Source: JAMLIA01 sp039810005
Lineage (GTDB): Bacteria; Chloroflexota; Chloroflexia; Thermomicrobiales; CFX8
DNA: 64,000 bases
Direction: 5' to 3'
Assembly (NCBI GenBank): GCA_039810005.1
Contig: JBDHWD010000004.1
Location: forward strand, 11,246 to 75,245
The notes under the pieces were generated by a model. The model made no database searches. It saw only the letters and a program-made list of their open reading frames with translations, and was not told the DNA's origin. Below are positions 35,315 through 43,570 of the stretch, in pieces. Each line of letters opens with the position of its first letter. Positions within the stretch are counted from its first letter, which is position 1. Position numbers and translations under genes: made by a program.

Positions 35315-35763
35315 CAGGACCGCTGACCGGCAGTTGCGCACTCGCGGCAGTAACCGAAGATCGCCAGGTGGTCGATGCGCGGCTCGAAGCCGGTGCGCTG
35401 TCGCAGCGTCTGCCGCAGCCCGTCGAACAATGTGTCGTCGATCTCCTCGACAACCTGACAGGACAGGCAGATGAGATGGTGATGCAGGTCGTCGGAGAGC
35501 AGCGCGAAATGGCGGCGGCCGTTGCCCAGGTCCGTCTCTGTGACGATGCCCTGATCGCGAAAGAACTCGAGCGTCCGATAGACCGTGGACATGTTGATGT
35601 ACGGGAAGCGGCGCTCGGCAGCGCTAAAGATCTCGTCTGCCGTCATGTGATCGCCGTGCGAATAGAGCAGCTCCAGAATGAGCAGGCGCTGTGGCGTCAG
35701 ACGGTGGCCTTGCTGACGAAGACGAGTCTGCAAGCCGAGGAGCGCGTCCGATTTCTGAGGCAT
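35314..35763 (-). CDS. Fur-family transcriptional regulator
   Basis: A 149-residue Fur/PerR/Zur-type repressor. The N-terminal winged helix has RLTPQRLLILELL and NMSTVYRTLEFFRDQGIV. The C-terminal metal domain has HFALLSDDLHHHLICLSC and, near the end, CREC, giving the two CxxC pairs of the structural zinc site and a His-rich regulatory site. The signal metal or peroxide cannot be told from sequence. It is translationally coupled to the FGGY kinase gene, unusual for Fur regulators, and divergent from the response regulator gene. No clear Fur box was found nearby. Confidence 0.92.
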   Translation of the reverse strand: MPQKSDALLGLQTRLRQQGHRLTPQRLLILELLYSHGDHMTADEIFSAAERRFPYINMSTVYRTLEFFRDQGIVTETDLGNGRRHFALLSDDLHHHLICLSCQVVEEIDDTLFDGLRQTLRQRTGFEPRIDHLAIFGYCRECATAGQRS

Positions 35764-35903
35764 TCCTCACCACCTTCCGCGGTGCGTGGCGCGTCCACGC
35801 GGGTTCGCTGCTTCCGATTCTACCCCTGCCGTCAGTGGCACCGACCGCCCTCGGACAGGCATCATCATTGATGGGGGAGGGTATGAGATCAGGAGAGCAG
35901 ACG

Positions 35904-36620
35904 ATGGACGACGCGAATGGGCGAGAGCAAGCGCTGGTCCTTGTCGTCGAAGATGACCCGGATATTCAAACACTGATTGCCCGCCACCTGAGCGAGGCCG
36001 GCTTCAGCGTCATCACCGCAATGACCGCCGCCGAGGGATTCCTGCTCTGGTCAGAGCGCCTGCCCGACTTACTGGTCGTTGACCTGATGCTGCCAGACGG
36101 CTCGGGGCGCGGGCTCGTCAGCCAGATCCGCGCAGCCGGAGACGTGCCGGTTGTCGTCGTGACGGCTGATACAAATGAGGAATCACTCGTTGCAACGCTC
36201 GATGCCGGCGCAGACGATTATCTGACCAAGCCGTTTCGGGTCAACGAACTTCTCGCGCGTGTGCGGTCGGTGATGCGACGACGCCCGCGTGAGCGCGAGC
36301 CGGACACCATCCAGGCCGGCTCGCTGACAGTCTCGGTCGTTGACCGGCGCGTCTGGCGCTCCGGCGAGGAAGTGCGGGTGACGCCGACCGAGTTCAGGTT
36401 GCTGCTGCAGCTCGCGCGGCACCCGAACCGCGTGTTCACCCACGGGGCGCTGCTCACCGCCGTCTGGGGGCCGGAGTATGCCGATGAGCCGCATATCCTG
36501 CGGGTGACGCTCAATCGACTTCGCAACAAGCTCGGCGAGCCGCAGGTAATCGAGAACCGCCCGGCAGTTGGCTACGTGCTCGTGCCTGACTCCGGCGACG
36601 GCCAGACCCCGGTTTCGTAG
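35904..36620 (+). CDS. OmpR/PhoB-family response regulator (orphan)
   Basis: A 238-residue two-domain regulator. The receiver has the acidic pair in VVEDDPD, phospho-acceptor Asp60 in VVDLMLPDG, the conserved Thr in VVVTADTN and Lys in YLTKPF. The C-terminal winged helix (from about residue 140) has VTPTEFRLLLQLARHPNRVFTHGAL and RVTLNRLRNKLGEP. ATG 35904 has AGGAGAG six bases upstream and is preferred over in-frame ATGs at 35871 and 35883. No kinase gene is adjacent. Its last 49 bases overlap the 3' end of the convergent cysteine desulfhydrase-like gene. Confidence 0.93.
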   Translation: MDDANGREQALVLVVEDDPDIQTLIARHLSEAGFSVITAMTAAEGFLLWSERLPDLLVVDLMLPDGSGRGLVSQIRAAGDVPVVVVTADTNEESLVATLDAGADDYLTKPFRVNELLARVRSVMRRRPREREPDTIQAGSLTVSVVDRRVWRSGEEVRVTPTEFRLLLQLARHPNRVFTHGALLTAVWGPEYADEPHILRVTLNRLRNKLGEPQVIENRPAVGYVLVPDSGDGQTPVS

Positions 36621-37657
36621 GCAGCCGCCAGCTGGGTGAGATACGGCGTGATGTTGTGGCCGTTCTCGGCCAGCCAGTCATCATTGTAGTACGTGTCGAG
36701 ATAGCGATCGCCCGGGTCGCCGGCGATCATCATGATTGCCCCGCTCTCGCCAGCAGCGACGAGCTCGGATGCGAGCTGCATCGCGCCATAGACGCAGGTG
36801 CCGGTCGAGCCGCCGTACTTGCGGCCGAGGTGCTGCTCCAGGAAGCGGATACCGGCATAGGATGCGGCGTTCGGCACGCGCATCATGCGGTCAACAACCT
36901 CGGGGACGAACGACGGCTCAACCCGTGGCCGGCCGATGCCCTCGACGCCGCTGCCCTTGTCGCTGCTGACGTTCGGGTCGCCGCTCTCGAAGTAATCGAG
37001 AAAAACCGAATTCTCAGGATCGACGACGCAGAGGCGCGTGTCCAGACCCTGATAGCGAATGTAGCGGCCGATGGTCGCCGAGGTGCCGCCGGTACCTGCG
37101 CCGGTCACAACCCAGCGCGGGCTCGGATGGCGCTCGTGGCTGACCTGGGCGAACATCGATTCGGCGATGTTGTTGTTGCCGCGCCAGTCGGTCGCGCGCT
37201 CGGCGAAGGTGAACTGATCCATGTTGTGGCCGCCGCACTCGTCAGCGAGGCGCTGCGCCTCGGAGTAGATCTCGGCTGGGTTATCGACGAAATGCGAGCG
37301 CCCGCCATAGAAGGCGATCTGCGCGACCTTGGCGGCGGACGTACCGCGCGGCATGACGGCCACGAACGGCAGGCCGAGCAGGCGCGCGAAGTACGCTTCG
37401 GAAACAGCGGTGCTGCCCGACGACGCCTCGATAATCGTCGTACCCTCGGTGATCCAGCCGTTACAGAGACCGTAGAGGAAGAGCGAGCGCGCGAGCCGGT
37501 GCTTCAGGCTGCCGGTTGGATGCGTTGATTCGTCCTTGATGTAGAGATCGACGCCGGGTGCGGCCGGCAGCTCCAGTCGCAGCAAGTGCGTATCGGCTGA
37601 GCGCTGAAAATCGCGCTCGATCTGGTTCACCGCCTCGACAACCCAGGCTCGATTCAT
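36572..37657 (-). CDS. PLP-dependent cysteine desulfhydrase/synthase (Cds1-like)
   Basis: A 361-residue fold-type II PLP enzyme. STHPTGSLKHRLARSLF carries the PLP Lys52, EASSGSTAVSEAYFARLLG is the cysteine-synthase-like substrate loop, and VVTGAGTGGTSATIGRYIRYQ binds the cofactor phosphate. The pattern matches mycobacterial Cds1 (cysteine desulfhydrase releasing hydrogen sulfide, pyruvate and ammonia) more than CysK or CysM; this assignment is by recalled family motifs. ATG 37657 has GGGAAGGG upstream; the longer frame to 37732 has no conserved sequence. The 3' end overlaps the response regulator by 49 bases on the other strand. Confidence 0.88.
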   Translation of the reverse strand: MNRAWVVEAVNQIERDFQRSADTHLLRLELPAAPGVDLYIKDESTHPTGSLKHRLARSLFLYGLCNGWITEGTTIIEASSGSTAVSEAYFARLLGLPFVAVMPRGTSAAKVAQIAFYGGRSHFVDNPAEIYSEAQRLADECGGHNMDQFTFAERATDWRGNNNIAESMFAQVSHERHPSPRWVVTGAGTGGTSATIGRYIRYQGLDTRLCVVDPENSVFLDYFESGDPNVSSDKGSGVEGIGRPRVEPSFVPEVVDRMMRVPNAASYAGIRFLEQHLGRKYGGSTGTCVYGAMQLASELVAAGESGAIMMIAGDPGDRYLDTYYNDDWLAENGHNITPYLTQLAAAYETGVWPSPESGTST

Positions 37658-37816
37658 TCCGCATCCCTTCCCCCGATATCCGAAATCTACCCCGCTGGTC
37701 CGGATCGTACCCGCGTCACCATGCGGAGACAATCACAGCGGCAGCAGACACGTCCGGCATTACAGCCTGAGTCCGGGGCTCGGCGGGGCGTGTTGTTGCT
37801 GAGGGGGAGCGGCTGG

Positions 37817-38509
37817 CTAAGCGTCGAGGTCGAAGAACTCGTCGTACTCAGTGACGTAGCGATCGCGAAGGTACTGGCGCGTGCGCAGCGTAATGCGGCG
37901 AACTTCGTCGATATCGAGCCCTTCCAGTTCGGCGACCTCGCGGGCCGAGCGCTCCTGGACGGTGCGCTGGAGGAAGATGGTCCGCCAGAGATCCGGCACG
38001 TCGGAAAGAATGTCGATCAGGTAGGCGAGCGTCTCGCTGTCGACGACGACCTGTTCCGGCTCACGCGCGTTCGGATCGGGGATGAGGTCGGCAACGCGAA
38101 CATCTTCGCCGCCTTCGCCATCATCACCGGATGTGACCGTCTGCTCCAGCGAAATGTGCTGGCGACGCTCCTGGCCGACGCGGCGCACCTCGCGGCTGAT
38201 GACATCCTGGGCGCGTGAGCGCAAGTAGGACGAGATGTCGCGCAACGGCTCGCCCTGCTCCTGCAGGCGACCGAGCGCCGACGCGACGGCCGAATCGATG
38301 ACCTCGTCGCGATAGATGTCATCGTAGGAGAGCTGGCCCATCCTGACGCGGCGGCTCAACTCGTAGACGACGTAGGACGAGAGCGGCTGCAGCAGCTCGG
38401 ACGGACGCTCGCGAAGCTGTGCGATCTGCTCCCGCACTCGGCGCTCACGTTCCAACGGGTGCAGCTTCTGGCCCGATGATGATTGTTGATCGTACCCCGC
38501 TGTTGACAT
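37817..38509 (-). CDS. Sigma-70-like RNA polymerase sigma factor
   Basis: A 230-residue cytoplasmic protein. The first third has a region-2-like helical stretch (LSYDDIYRDEVIDSAVASALGRL and SYLRSRAQDVISREVRRV). An acidic linker follows. The C-terminus looks like a sigma region-4 helix-turn-helix (RSAREVAELEGLDIDEVRRI followed by basic RTRQYLRDRY). I read it as a divergent sigma factor, not one of the standard ECF groups; a promoter target cannot be guessed. GGGGGA lies seven bases before ATG 38509. It is 124 bases downstream of the DUF309 gene on the same strand. No anti-sigma gene is adjacent. Confidence 0.65.
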   Translation of the reverse strand: MSTAGYDQQSSSGQKLHPLERERRVREQIAQLRERPSELLQPLSSYVVYELSRRVRMGQLSYDDIYRDEVIDSAVASALGRLQEQGEPLRDISSYLRSRAQDVISREVRRVGQERRQHISLEQTVTSGDDGEGGEDVRVADLIPDPNAREPEQVVVDSETLAYLIDILSDVPDLWRTIFLQRTVQERSAREVAELEGLDIDEVRRITLRTRQYLRDRYVTEYDEFFDLDA

Positions 38510-38633
38510 GATCCCCCGACAATGACGAAGCGCCAGATGCGCCGCGTCGACACAAACCGATAACTACCGTATTGACTGATTGTAGTGGAGTCGGCAAGGG
38601 GGTTGCTATGGCTCGCGGCACTGCCGGAGCACA

Positions 38634-39083
38634 TCAGGGATCCGTCTCGGTTGGCTCGATGTGGACCGTCGGGACCTGCGACCAGTCGAACTCGCGCAGC
38701 CGCTCGCGCCCGAGCGCCACGACGTCATCGAGGCAGCGCTGCGCCTCCTCTGCCAGGCGCGAGGTGTCAATAGACAGGCAAGTTGGCTCAAAGCGCCGGA
38801 CCTTGTCGATGCCGGATGAGAGCAGCGAGACTGCGCCGCGGTGGTTGTTGTTGCGCAGATGGTGGAAGCCGACGCCGATCTGGAGGATGCCCTGATAGAG
38901 ATAGCGGAGCGGGTCGCTCTCGGCACGCCAGATGTCTTCCAGCACCTCGTGGCACTCGAAGAACTCACCGTCGTTGAACAGGCGAATGCCCTCACGAAGG
39001 CCGGCTGATGGCTGCTCGCCGCAGCGTGGATTGGGGCGGTCGACGATGCCGGATGCAACGATCCGCCGCCAGGCTTCACCCAC
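38634..39083 (-). CDS. DUF309 domain protein
   Basis: A 149-residue all-helical protein with the DUF309 signature: GIRLFNDGEFFECHEVLEDIW followed by YLYQGILQIGVGFHHLRNNNHRGA. The invariant His and Glu residues suggest a metal or ligand site, but no function is established. The start is GTG 39083 with GGAGG seven bases upstream. It is divergent from the MFS gene and precedes the sigma-like gene. Confidence 0.85.
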   Translation of the reverse strand: MGEAWRRIVASGIVDRPNPRCGEQPSAGLREGIRLFNDGEFFECHEVLEDIWRAESDPLRYLYQGILQIGVGFHHLRNNNHRGAVSLLSSGIDKVRRFEPTCLSIDTSRLAEEAQRCLDDVVALGRERLREFDWSQVPTVHIEPTETDP

Positions 39084-39252
39084 GCACTGCCTCCATTCGG
39101 ACTCGCGGCGATCTGCGCCGGGTCATGCACATGTCCCGGTGGCACAGCGATTGTACGTCTGGCGGATGGCAGCGTTGACATGAGTGCCGCTGAATGGCGC
39201 AGGCTCGTGTTACAACAACCCGGTAACTCGTGCGGGCTGAGCGGGTGGCAGG

Positions 39253-40617
39253 ATGTCGCAGGATCACACACAACATGTCACCAGTGTCACCGACATCGGT
39301 AGTGCTCCCAGCCAGGGCCGGGAAGACTTCCGGCTGCTCGACAACGACGCGTTTCGAGCCTGGTGGTTCTCGCGGCTCGTCGCGCAGACCGCACAGGCCG
39401 CGCTGCTCTATGGCCTGCTGATCCTGATCGTCGATCAGACGAATCGCAGCATCTACGCGTCGCTCTTCGTTGTCTGCTCGATCGTCCCATCCTTGCTGTT
39501 CGGCCTGATCGGTGGCTGGGCGGCCGACCGCCTGCCGCAGCGGGCGCTGCTGACGACGCTGAACGTCTTGCGCGCGCTCGTTGTCATCCCGCTCGTTCGC
39601 GAGCCGGACAACCTGTTTGTGCTCTTTGCTGTCACCATCGGCATCTGGACGCTCCATCAATTCTATTCGCCCGGTGAGGCCGCCGTGATGGCGCGCATCC
39701 TTCCGGAGAGTCGTCTTGCCGACGGCACCTCGATGGGGAATCTGGCACTGACGCTCGCGCAGGTCGCGGGCATGGTGATTCTCGCGCCGCTGCTGCTGCG
39801 CCTGCCGGATGCGCGACCGTTCGTCGCCATCTGCGCGGCCGGCTACGCGGTTGCTGCGATCTTCATGCTCGATATCGGTCGGTTGCGGCCGCGTGAGAGC
39901 GCCGGTCGAACAATCCCGTTCAATCTGCGGCGCGGCTGGGAGATCGCGACGAGCTCCGGTCGCGCGTTCAACGCCTTCGCCGATGCCGTGCTGATCGCGG
40001 TCGGGCTGAGCTCATTGCTGGCGATCGTGCCGGCCTATCTTGAGAACGTGCTGAATACCGGCGCAAACAACACGGTCTTCGTGTTCGCGCCAGCTGTCAT
40101 CGGATTGGTTGTCGGCCTGCGGATCGCCCCGCCGCTGGGGCGCTGGCTGGGCCACGGACGCATCGCCATCGCGGCGACGATCTGCTTCGCGTTCTCTGCG
40201 GCTGCGTTTGGCGCGATCGATTCAGTGGCGCGGCTGATCGACACGGCAGGAATTCCGCTCGCATCAGTCGCGGATCAGCTCGGGCTGCCAACGCGAACGG
40301 CCGCGACGATGCTGGTGTCGATTCCGGCCGGGTTCTTCTCGGCGATCGTCAATGTCGCCGCCCGCGCCGTGCTGCTGGAGGTCGCTCCTGACGATGCGCG
40401 CGGTCAGGTCTTCGCCATGCAGGGTGTGATCGGCAACGCCGGCGCACTCATCCCGACGCTGCTGGCCGGTATTGCCGTCGACTTGCTCGGCGCACGACCG
40501 GTTGCCATCGTGCTCGCGCTGTCGCTGCTGGTCGCAACGATTGCCGCAATCCGCTATGCGCGCGCATTGCCAGTCGAGACAAAGGATGCCGGCGCGTCCG
40601 TGCCGTCCGGCCCCTGA
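39253..40617 (+). CDS. MFS-type exporter
   Basis: A 454-residue transporter with about 11-12 hydrophobic helices after a soluble N-terminus of some 35 residues. DNDAFRAWWFSRLVAQTAQAAL opens helix 1, GLIGGWAADRLPQRALL is the MFS loop 2-3 motif with its Asp and basic residues, and SPGEAAVMARILPESRLADGTSM resembles the drug-exporter (MFS_3, enterobactin exporter EntS-like) group. Substrate unknown. It is divergent from DUF309, and the ureohydrolase gene downstream has its own promoter. Confidence 0.88.
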   Translation: MSQDHTQHVTSVTDIGSAPSQGREDFRLLDNDAFRAWWFSRLVAQTAQAALLYGLLILIVDQTNRSIYASLFVVCSIVPSLLFGLIGGWAADRLPQRALLTTLNVLRALVVIPLVREPDNLFVLFAVTIGIWTLHQFYSPGEAAVMARILPESRLADGTSMGNLALTLAQVAGMVILAPLLLRLPDARPFVAICAAGYAVAAIFMLDIGRLRPRESAGRTIPFNLRRGWEIATSSGRAFNAFADAVLIAVGLSSLLAIVPAYLENVLNTGANNTVFVFAPAVIGLVVGLRIAPPLGRWLGHGRIAIAATICFAFSAAAFGAIDSVARLIDTAGIPLASVADQLGLPTRTAATMLVSIPAGFFSAIVNVAARAVLLEVAPDDARGQVFAMQGVIGNAGALIPTLLAGIAVDLLGARPVAIVLALSLLVATIAAIRYARALPVETKDAGASVPSGP

Positions 40618-40629
40618 GTACGCGATGAC

Positions 40630-40658
40630 TTCACAGACGCGCCCGGGGCGTGTAGTCT
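40630..40658 (+). promoter_or_regulatory. Candidate promoter of the ureohydrolase gene
   Basis: TTCACA (40630-40635, five of six consensus) and TAGTCT (40653-40658) are 17 bases apart and lie directly after the MFS stop. A small hairpin, GCTCC/GGAGC (40659-40673), follows at the predicted start of transcription. I do not recognise any guanidine riboswitch in the short leader. Confidence 0.45.
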
Positions 40659-40700
40659 GCTCCTGCCGGGAGCGCGTGAGCCGAGAGGACAGGTCTGACA

Positions 40701-41864
40701 ATGAGTGACAGCGCTGAGCGAATCAGGCATGAGCAGTTGCGGGGCACCTGGGCCATGCAGGCCGAGGCCGAGATGGACAGCACCGCCGACAAAGAGCGCC
40801 AGCAAATGCTGCTCGAATACGGTCTGCCATCAGCAGAGAGCATCCGCGACCGGACCATGCCGCTCTTCACGCGCGGCCGTTGGCGGTTCAATTCCGGCAG
40901 CTTCATGAACGGCGAACATCTGGAGGACATGCGCAGGCTCGGCGGCCAGGATGTCGTCATCATGGGCGCGCCATATGACGGAGGCACAACGTTCCGTCCC
41001 GGCACGCGCTTCGGCCCGCAGGCGATGCGCCGCATCTCAGCGCTGGCCAGTGGCTACAATCCCGAGCGCGGCGTCGACCTGAACCGGGCGTTGAACATCG
41101 TCGACGCCGGCGACATCAACGTCGTCCCGTCGAACCTGGAGAAATCGTTCGACCAGATCGCCAAGGCCGTGTCCTACGCGGCGGAGCGCGAAGTCTTTCC
41201 GGTCATCCTCGGCGGCGACCACGCCATTGGCTACCCGGACGTCCGCGGGCTCGCGCCATTCATCGATGGCAACATCGGCATCATCCACTTCGACCGCCAC
41301 TCCGACCTCTCGGAATACGGGATGGACGAGCGCATGCATGGCTCGCCCTTCTTCCATGCGACGAACATCCCCAACGCGCCGGCGGCGAACCTCGTCCAGA
41401 TCGGTATCGGCGGCTGGACCGGATCGCGCGAGGGGCTCAAGGTCGCGCGCGAGCGCGAAGCGACAGTCATCACCATCGATGATGTCGATCGTTACGGCAC
41501 GGACCGCGTCGTCGAGTACGCGCTGGAGATTGCCTGGCGCAACGCGAAGGCGGTCTGGATCTCGTTCGATGTTGACTCGGTCGATCCGGCCTATGCACCG
41601 GGCACCGGCACGCCGATGCCGGGCGGGTTGCTGCCGCGCGAGGCGCTGAAGATGATCCGCGACATCGCCGGCGAAGGGCTGGTCGGGATGGAAGTCGTTG
41701 AGGTTTCGCCGCCCTACGATGTCTCCGACAACACGGCGCTGCTCGGCGTGCATGCCATTCTCGATTGCCTGGCGGCGATGGTCATGTCCGGCAAGCTCGG
41801 GCGACGACCAACGGCCGAGCGCGACGAGAATCCAGCAGCGTCGGACGACGAAACCCGCGCCTGA
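40701..41864 (+). CDS. Ureohydrolase; candidate guanidine hydrolase (GdmH-like) or agmatinase
   Basis: A 387-residue arginase/agmatinase-fold protein with a binuclear metal site. Ligands: His174 in LGGDHAIG; Asp198, His200 and Asp202 in HFDRHSDL; Asp290 and Asp292 in SFDVDSVDP. Typical arginases and agmatinases read DAHxD; here the second residue is Arg199. The following DERMHGSPFFHATNIPNAPA and the 80-residue N-terminal extension resemble, as I recall them, the nickel-dependent guanidine hydrolase group long misannotated as agmatinase, which cleaves guanidine to urea and ammonia. Agmatinase, guanidinobutyrase or guanidinopropionase activity is the alternative. No nickel-insertion (hypA/hypB) genes, urease or guanidine transporter lie nearby. 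Confidence 0.9.
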   Translation: MSDSAERIRHEQLRGTWAMQAEAEMDSTADKERQQMLLEYGLPSAESIRDRTMPLFTRGRWRFNSGSFMNGEHLEDMRRLGGQDVVIMGAPYDGGTTFRPGTRFGPQAMRRISALASGYNPERGVDLNRALNIVDAGDINVVPSNLEKSFDQIAKAVSYAAEREVFPVILGGDHAIGYPDVRGLAPFIDGNIGIIHFDRHSDLSEYGMDERMHGSPFFHATNIPNAPAANLVQIGIGGWTGSREGLKVAREREATVITIDDVDRYGTDRVVEYALEIAWRNAKAVWISFDVDSVDPAYAPGTGTPMPGGLLPREALKMIRDIAGEGLVGMEVVEVSPPYDVSDNTALLGVHAILDCLAAMVMSGKLGRRPTAERDENPAASDDETRA

Positions 41865-41898
41865 CAGACGCACCACTCCCCAGCCATTGACTTGCGTG

Positions 41899-41917
41899 TC
41901 ACGAGGCGAACTCGTGA
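41899..41917. promoter_or_regulatory. Palindrome TCACGAG-5-CTCGTGA
   Basis: A perfect seven-base inverted repeat with a five-base spacer, 35 bases after the ureohydrolase stop and 230 bases before the exported-protein gene. There is no T-tract, so an operator is likelier than a terminator. Confidence 0.35.
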
Positions 41918-41966
41918 TGCGCCTCACCGTTCCCTCCGGACACGGGATATTACGCGGCGGCATTGC

Positions 41967-41982
41967 GTGATGAATGCATCAC
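41967..41982. promoter_or_regulatory. Palindrome GTGATG-4-CATCAC
   Basis: A perfect six-base inverted repeat with a four-base spacer, flanked by partly symmetric ATTG and CAAT. It shares the GTGA/TCAC core with the palindrome at 41899-41917 in the same 284-base gap, so one dimeric regulator might bind both. A further GTCAC occurs at 41999-42003. Confidence 0.35.
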
Positions 41983-42148
41983 AATTGGCTCACAATGCGT
42001 CACGAGAGTGCAGATTCTTGCCTCAGAGTCACGCTTGTCGTGTTATAGAGTTCCGTGTTACGCTGCTGCGCATCGAGAGCGTTGCCAATCTTGCAATCAT
42101 CGGTGTGCACCTCGTTACGTTTTGGGGAAGCGGAGAAATGAGGATCGC

Positions 42149-43390
42149 ATGGGGGATCGGTATGTGCGACCTCGGCGCGGATTGTTCGTCGCCGCGGTTG
42201 TATTGCTGCTAACCACGTTTATTGGCGGATCGGCCGCAGCTGAGGATGCTCCGGTCGGTGAGCCTGCACCACAGCACGTCCACGATGTCGATCAGCACCA
42301 GCATCTTGGTGGCGCGACGTGGCGCGTCTATGGCTACCAGGAGGGACTGGTTGGCTATACGACGGCGAATGGCCACGTCATTCAGCCGAACGACCACTTC
42401 GTCGCGCTACCGTGCTTCTGCGTGCTTTCGAGCCAGGGCGGGGACGAGTTCCAGGTCAAGCTCGAATACAACGGCAAGACGGTGATCGCGCCGGTCTGGG
42501 ACGTCGGCCCGTGGAACGTGGACGACAACTACTGGGACCCGCAGAGCGAGCGCAAGTATTCATCGCTTCCGCAGGGCTACCCCGAGGCAGCGGCTGCCTA
42601 CTATGCCGGGTTCAACGGTGGTACGGATGGCTGGGGCCGCACCGTGCTTTCGCCGGGCGGCATTGACATTGCCGATGGGACGTTTGCCGAGTTGGGCATG
42701 AAGGGCTCGGACTGGGTCAACGTCACCTTCCTGTGGCTTGAGCAGGAGCATTGGGAACTGCCGGCGCCGGCAGTCGGCTTCTCGGATATTGCGACTGTCT
42801 GGTGGGATCAGCGTCCGCCGCTCGACTGGGCGACGCAGAAGACGGATGGCCGCTTCGCCTGGTTCGACATTACTGGCCATAACGTCCCGAACCAGATCAA
42901 CGACTACTGGTGGGCAAACGGTGGCTGGCGCCGCTTCGGACTCCCGATCAGCGAGTTCTTCCGTGAAGTGAGCATGGATGGCACTGTCCGCTACGTGCAG
43001 TACTTTGAGCGCTCGATCATCGCGCTTGATCCATCGACCGGGGAAGTGTCGCTGACACCAATCGGCTATCGCGCACACGTCGATTATCGCGCCAGCCTGC
43101 CGATCGATCCGTTCATCGAAACGTCTTCGGCGCTCTACTTCGACGAGACGCAACACTCGCTGCAGAACGGGTTCAAGGCGTACTGGGAGATGAATGGCGG
43201 CTACGCGACTTTCGGCGCGCCGATCTCTGAAGAGTGGAGCGACACAACGCCAGACGGGCGCAAGGTCGTCATGCAAATGTTTGAGTACGCGCGCTTCGAG
43301 TGGTGGCCGGATCGCATCGGCACCGACGAAGAAATCACCCGCGGCCTGCTGACGGTTGAGCTCATGCACGACCTGGGCTGGGTCGAATAG
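42149..43390 (+). CDS. Exported RlpA-like/LGFP-repeat protein
   Basis: A 413-residue secreted protein. A basic N-terminus and hydrophobic stretch end at about SAAAEDA (cleavage near residue 31). Residues about 85-210 resemble a double-psi beta-barrel region (ALPCFCVL, APVWDVGPWNVDDNYWD, VLSPGGIDIADGTFAELGM), as in RlpA-like cell-wall proteins. Two C-terminal units, WANGGWRRFGLPISEFF and WEMNGGYATFGAPISEEW, look like LGFP repeats, which bind the envelope. ATG 42149 has GAGG upstream. Catalytic function is unproven. The gene has a long upstream gap with two palindromes and ends at a hairpin. Confidence 0.75.
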   Translation: MGDRYVRPRRGLFVAAVVLLLTTFIGGSAAAEDAPVGEPAPQHVHDVDQHQHLGGATWRVYGYQEGLVGYTTANGHVIQPNDHFVALPCFCVLSSQGGDEFQVKLEYNGKTVIAPVWDVGPWNVDDNYWDPQSERKYSSLPQGYPEAAAAYYAGFNGGTDGWGRTVLSPGGIDIADGTFAELGMKGSDWVNVTFLWLEQEHWELPAPAVGFSDIATVWWDQRPPLDWATQKTDGRFAWFDITGHNVPNQINDYWWANGGWRRFGLPISEFFREVSMDGTVRYVQYFERSIIALDPSTGEVSLTPIGYRAHVDYRASLPIDPFIETSSALYFDETQHSLQNGFKAYWEMNGGYATFGAPISEEWSDTTPDGRKVVMQMFEYARFEWWPDRIGTDEEITRGLLTVELMHDLGWVE

Positions 43391-43416
43391 CACGCACATC
43401 GAACCACAAGCGCAGG

Positions 43417-43444
43417 AAGCGACAGGCGATATCGCCTGCCGCTT
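43417..43444. terminator. Hairpin after the exported-protein gene
   Basis: AAGCGACAGGCGAT pairs with the following 14 bases, with a single mismatch and no loop beyond the ATAT centre. It begins 27 bases after the stop. No T-tract follows, so it may be a stabilising hairpin or a factor-dependent terminator. Confidence 0.45.
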
Positions 43445-43527
43445 CTCGTGGTTACCAGCCTGACATTATCCGTTGGTACCTTTTCTGCGAAAGTGGATTC
43501 AAATAGTAGCGAGGAGAGGTTGGTAGA

Positions 43528-43544
43528 ACTGCTACACTAGCAGT
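43528..43544. promoter_or_regulatory. Palindrome ACTGCTA-3-TAGCAGT
   Basis: A perfect seven-base inverted repeat with a three-base centre, 27 bases before the ATG of the two-helix membrane protein. It could be an operator or a leader hairpin; its position near the start favours control of that gene. Confidence 0.35.
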
Positions 43545-43570
43545 GTGCTCCACATCTCATTGCGACGTGC

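Noticed and set aside
40618..40700. Possible guanidine riboswitch before the ureohydrolase gene
   Set aside because: The leader after the predicted promoter is under 50 bases and shows only a small GCTCC/GGAGC hairpin; I cannot match it to a ykkC-type structure.
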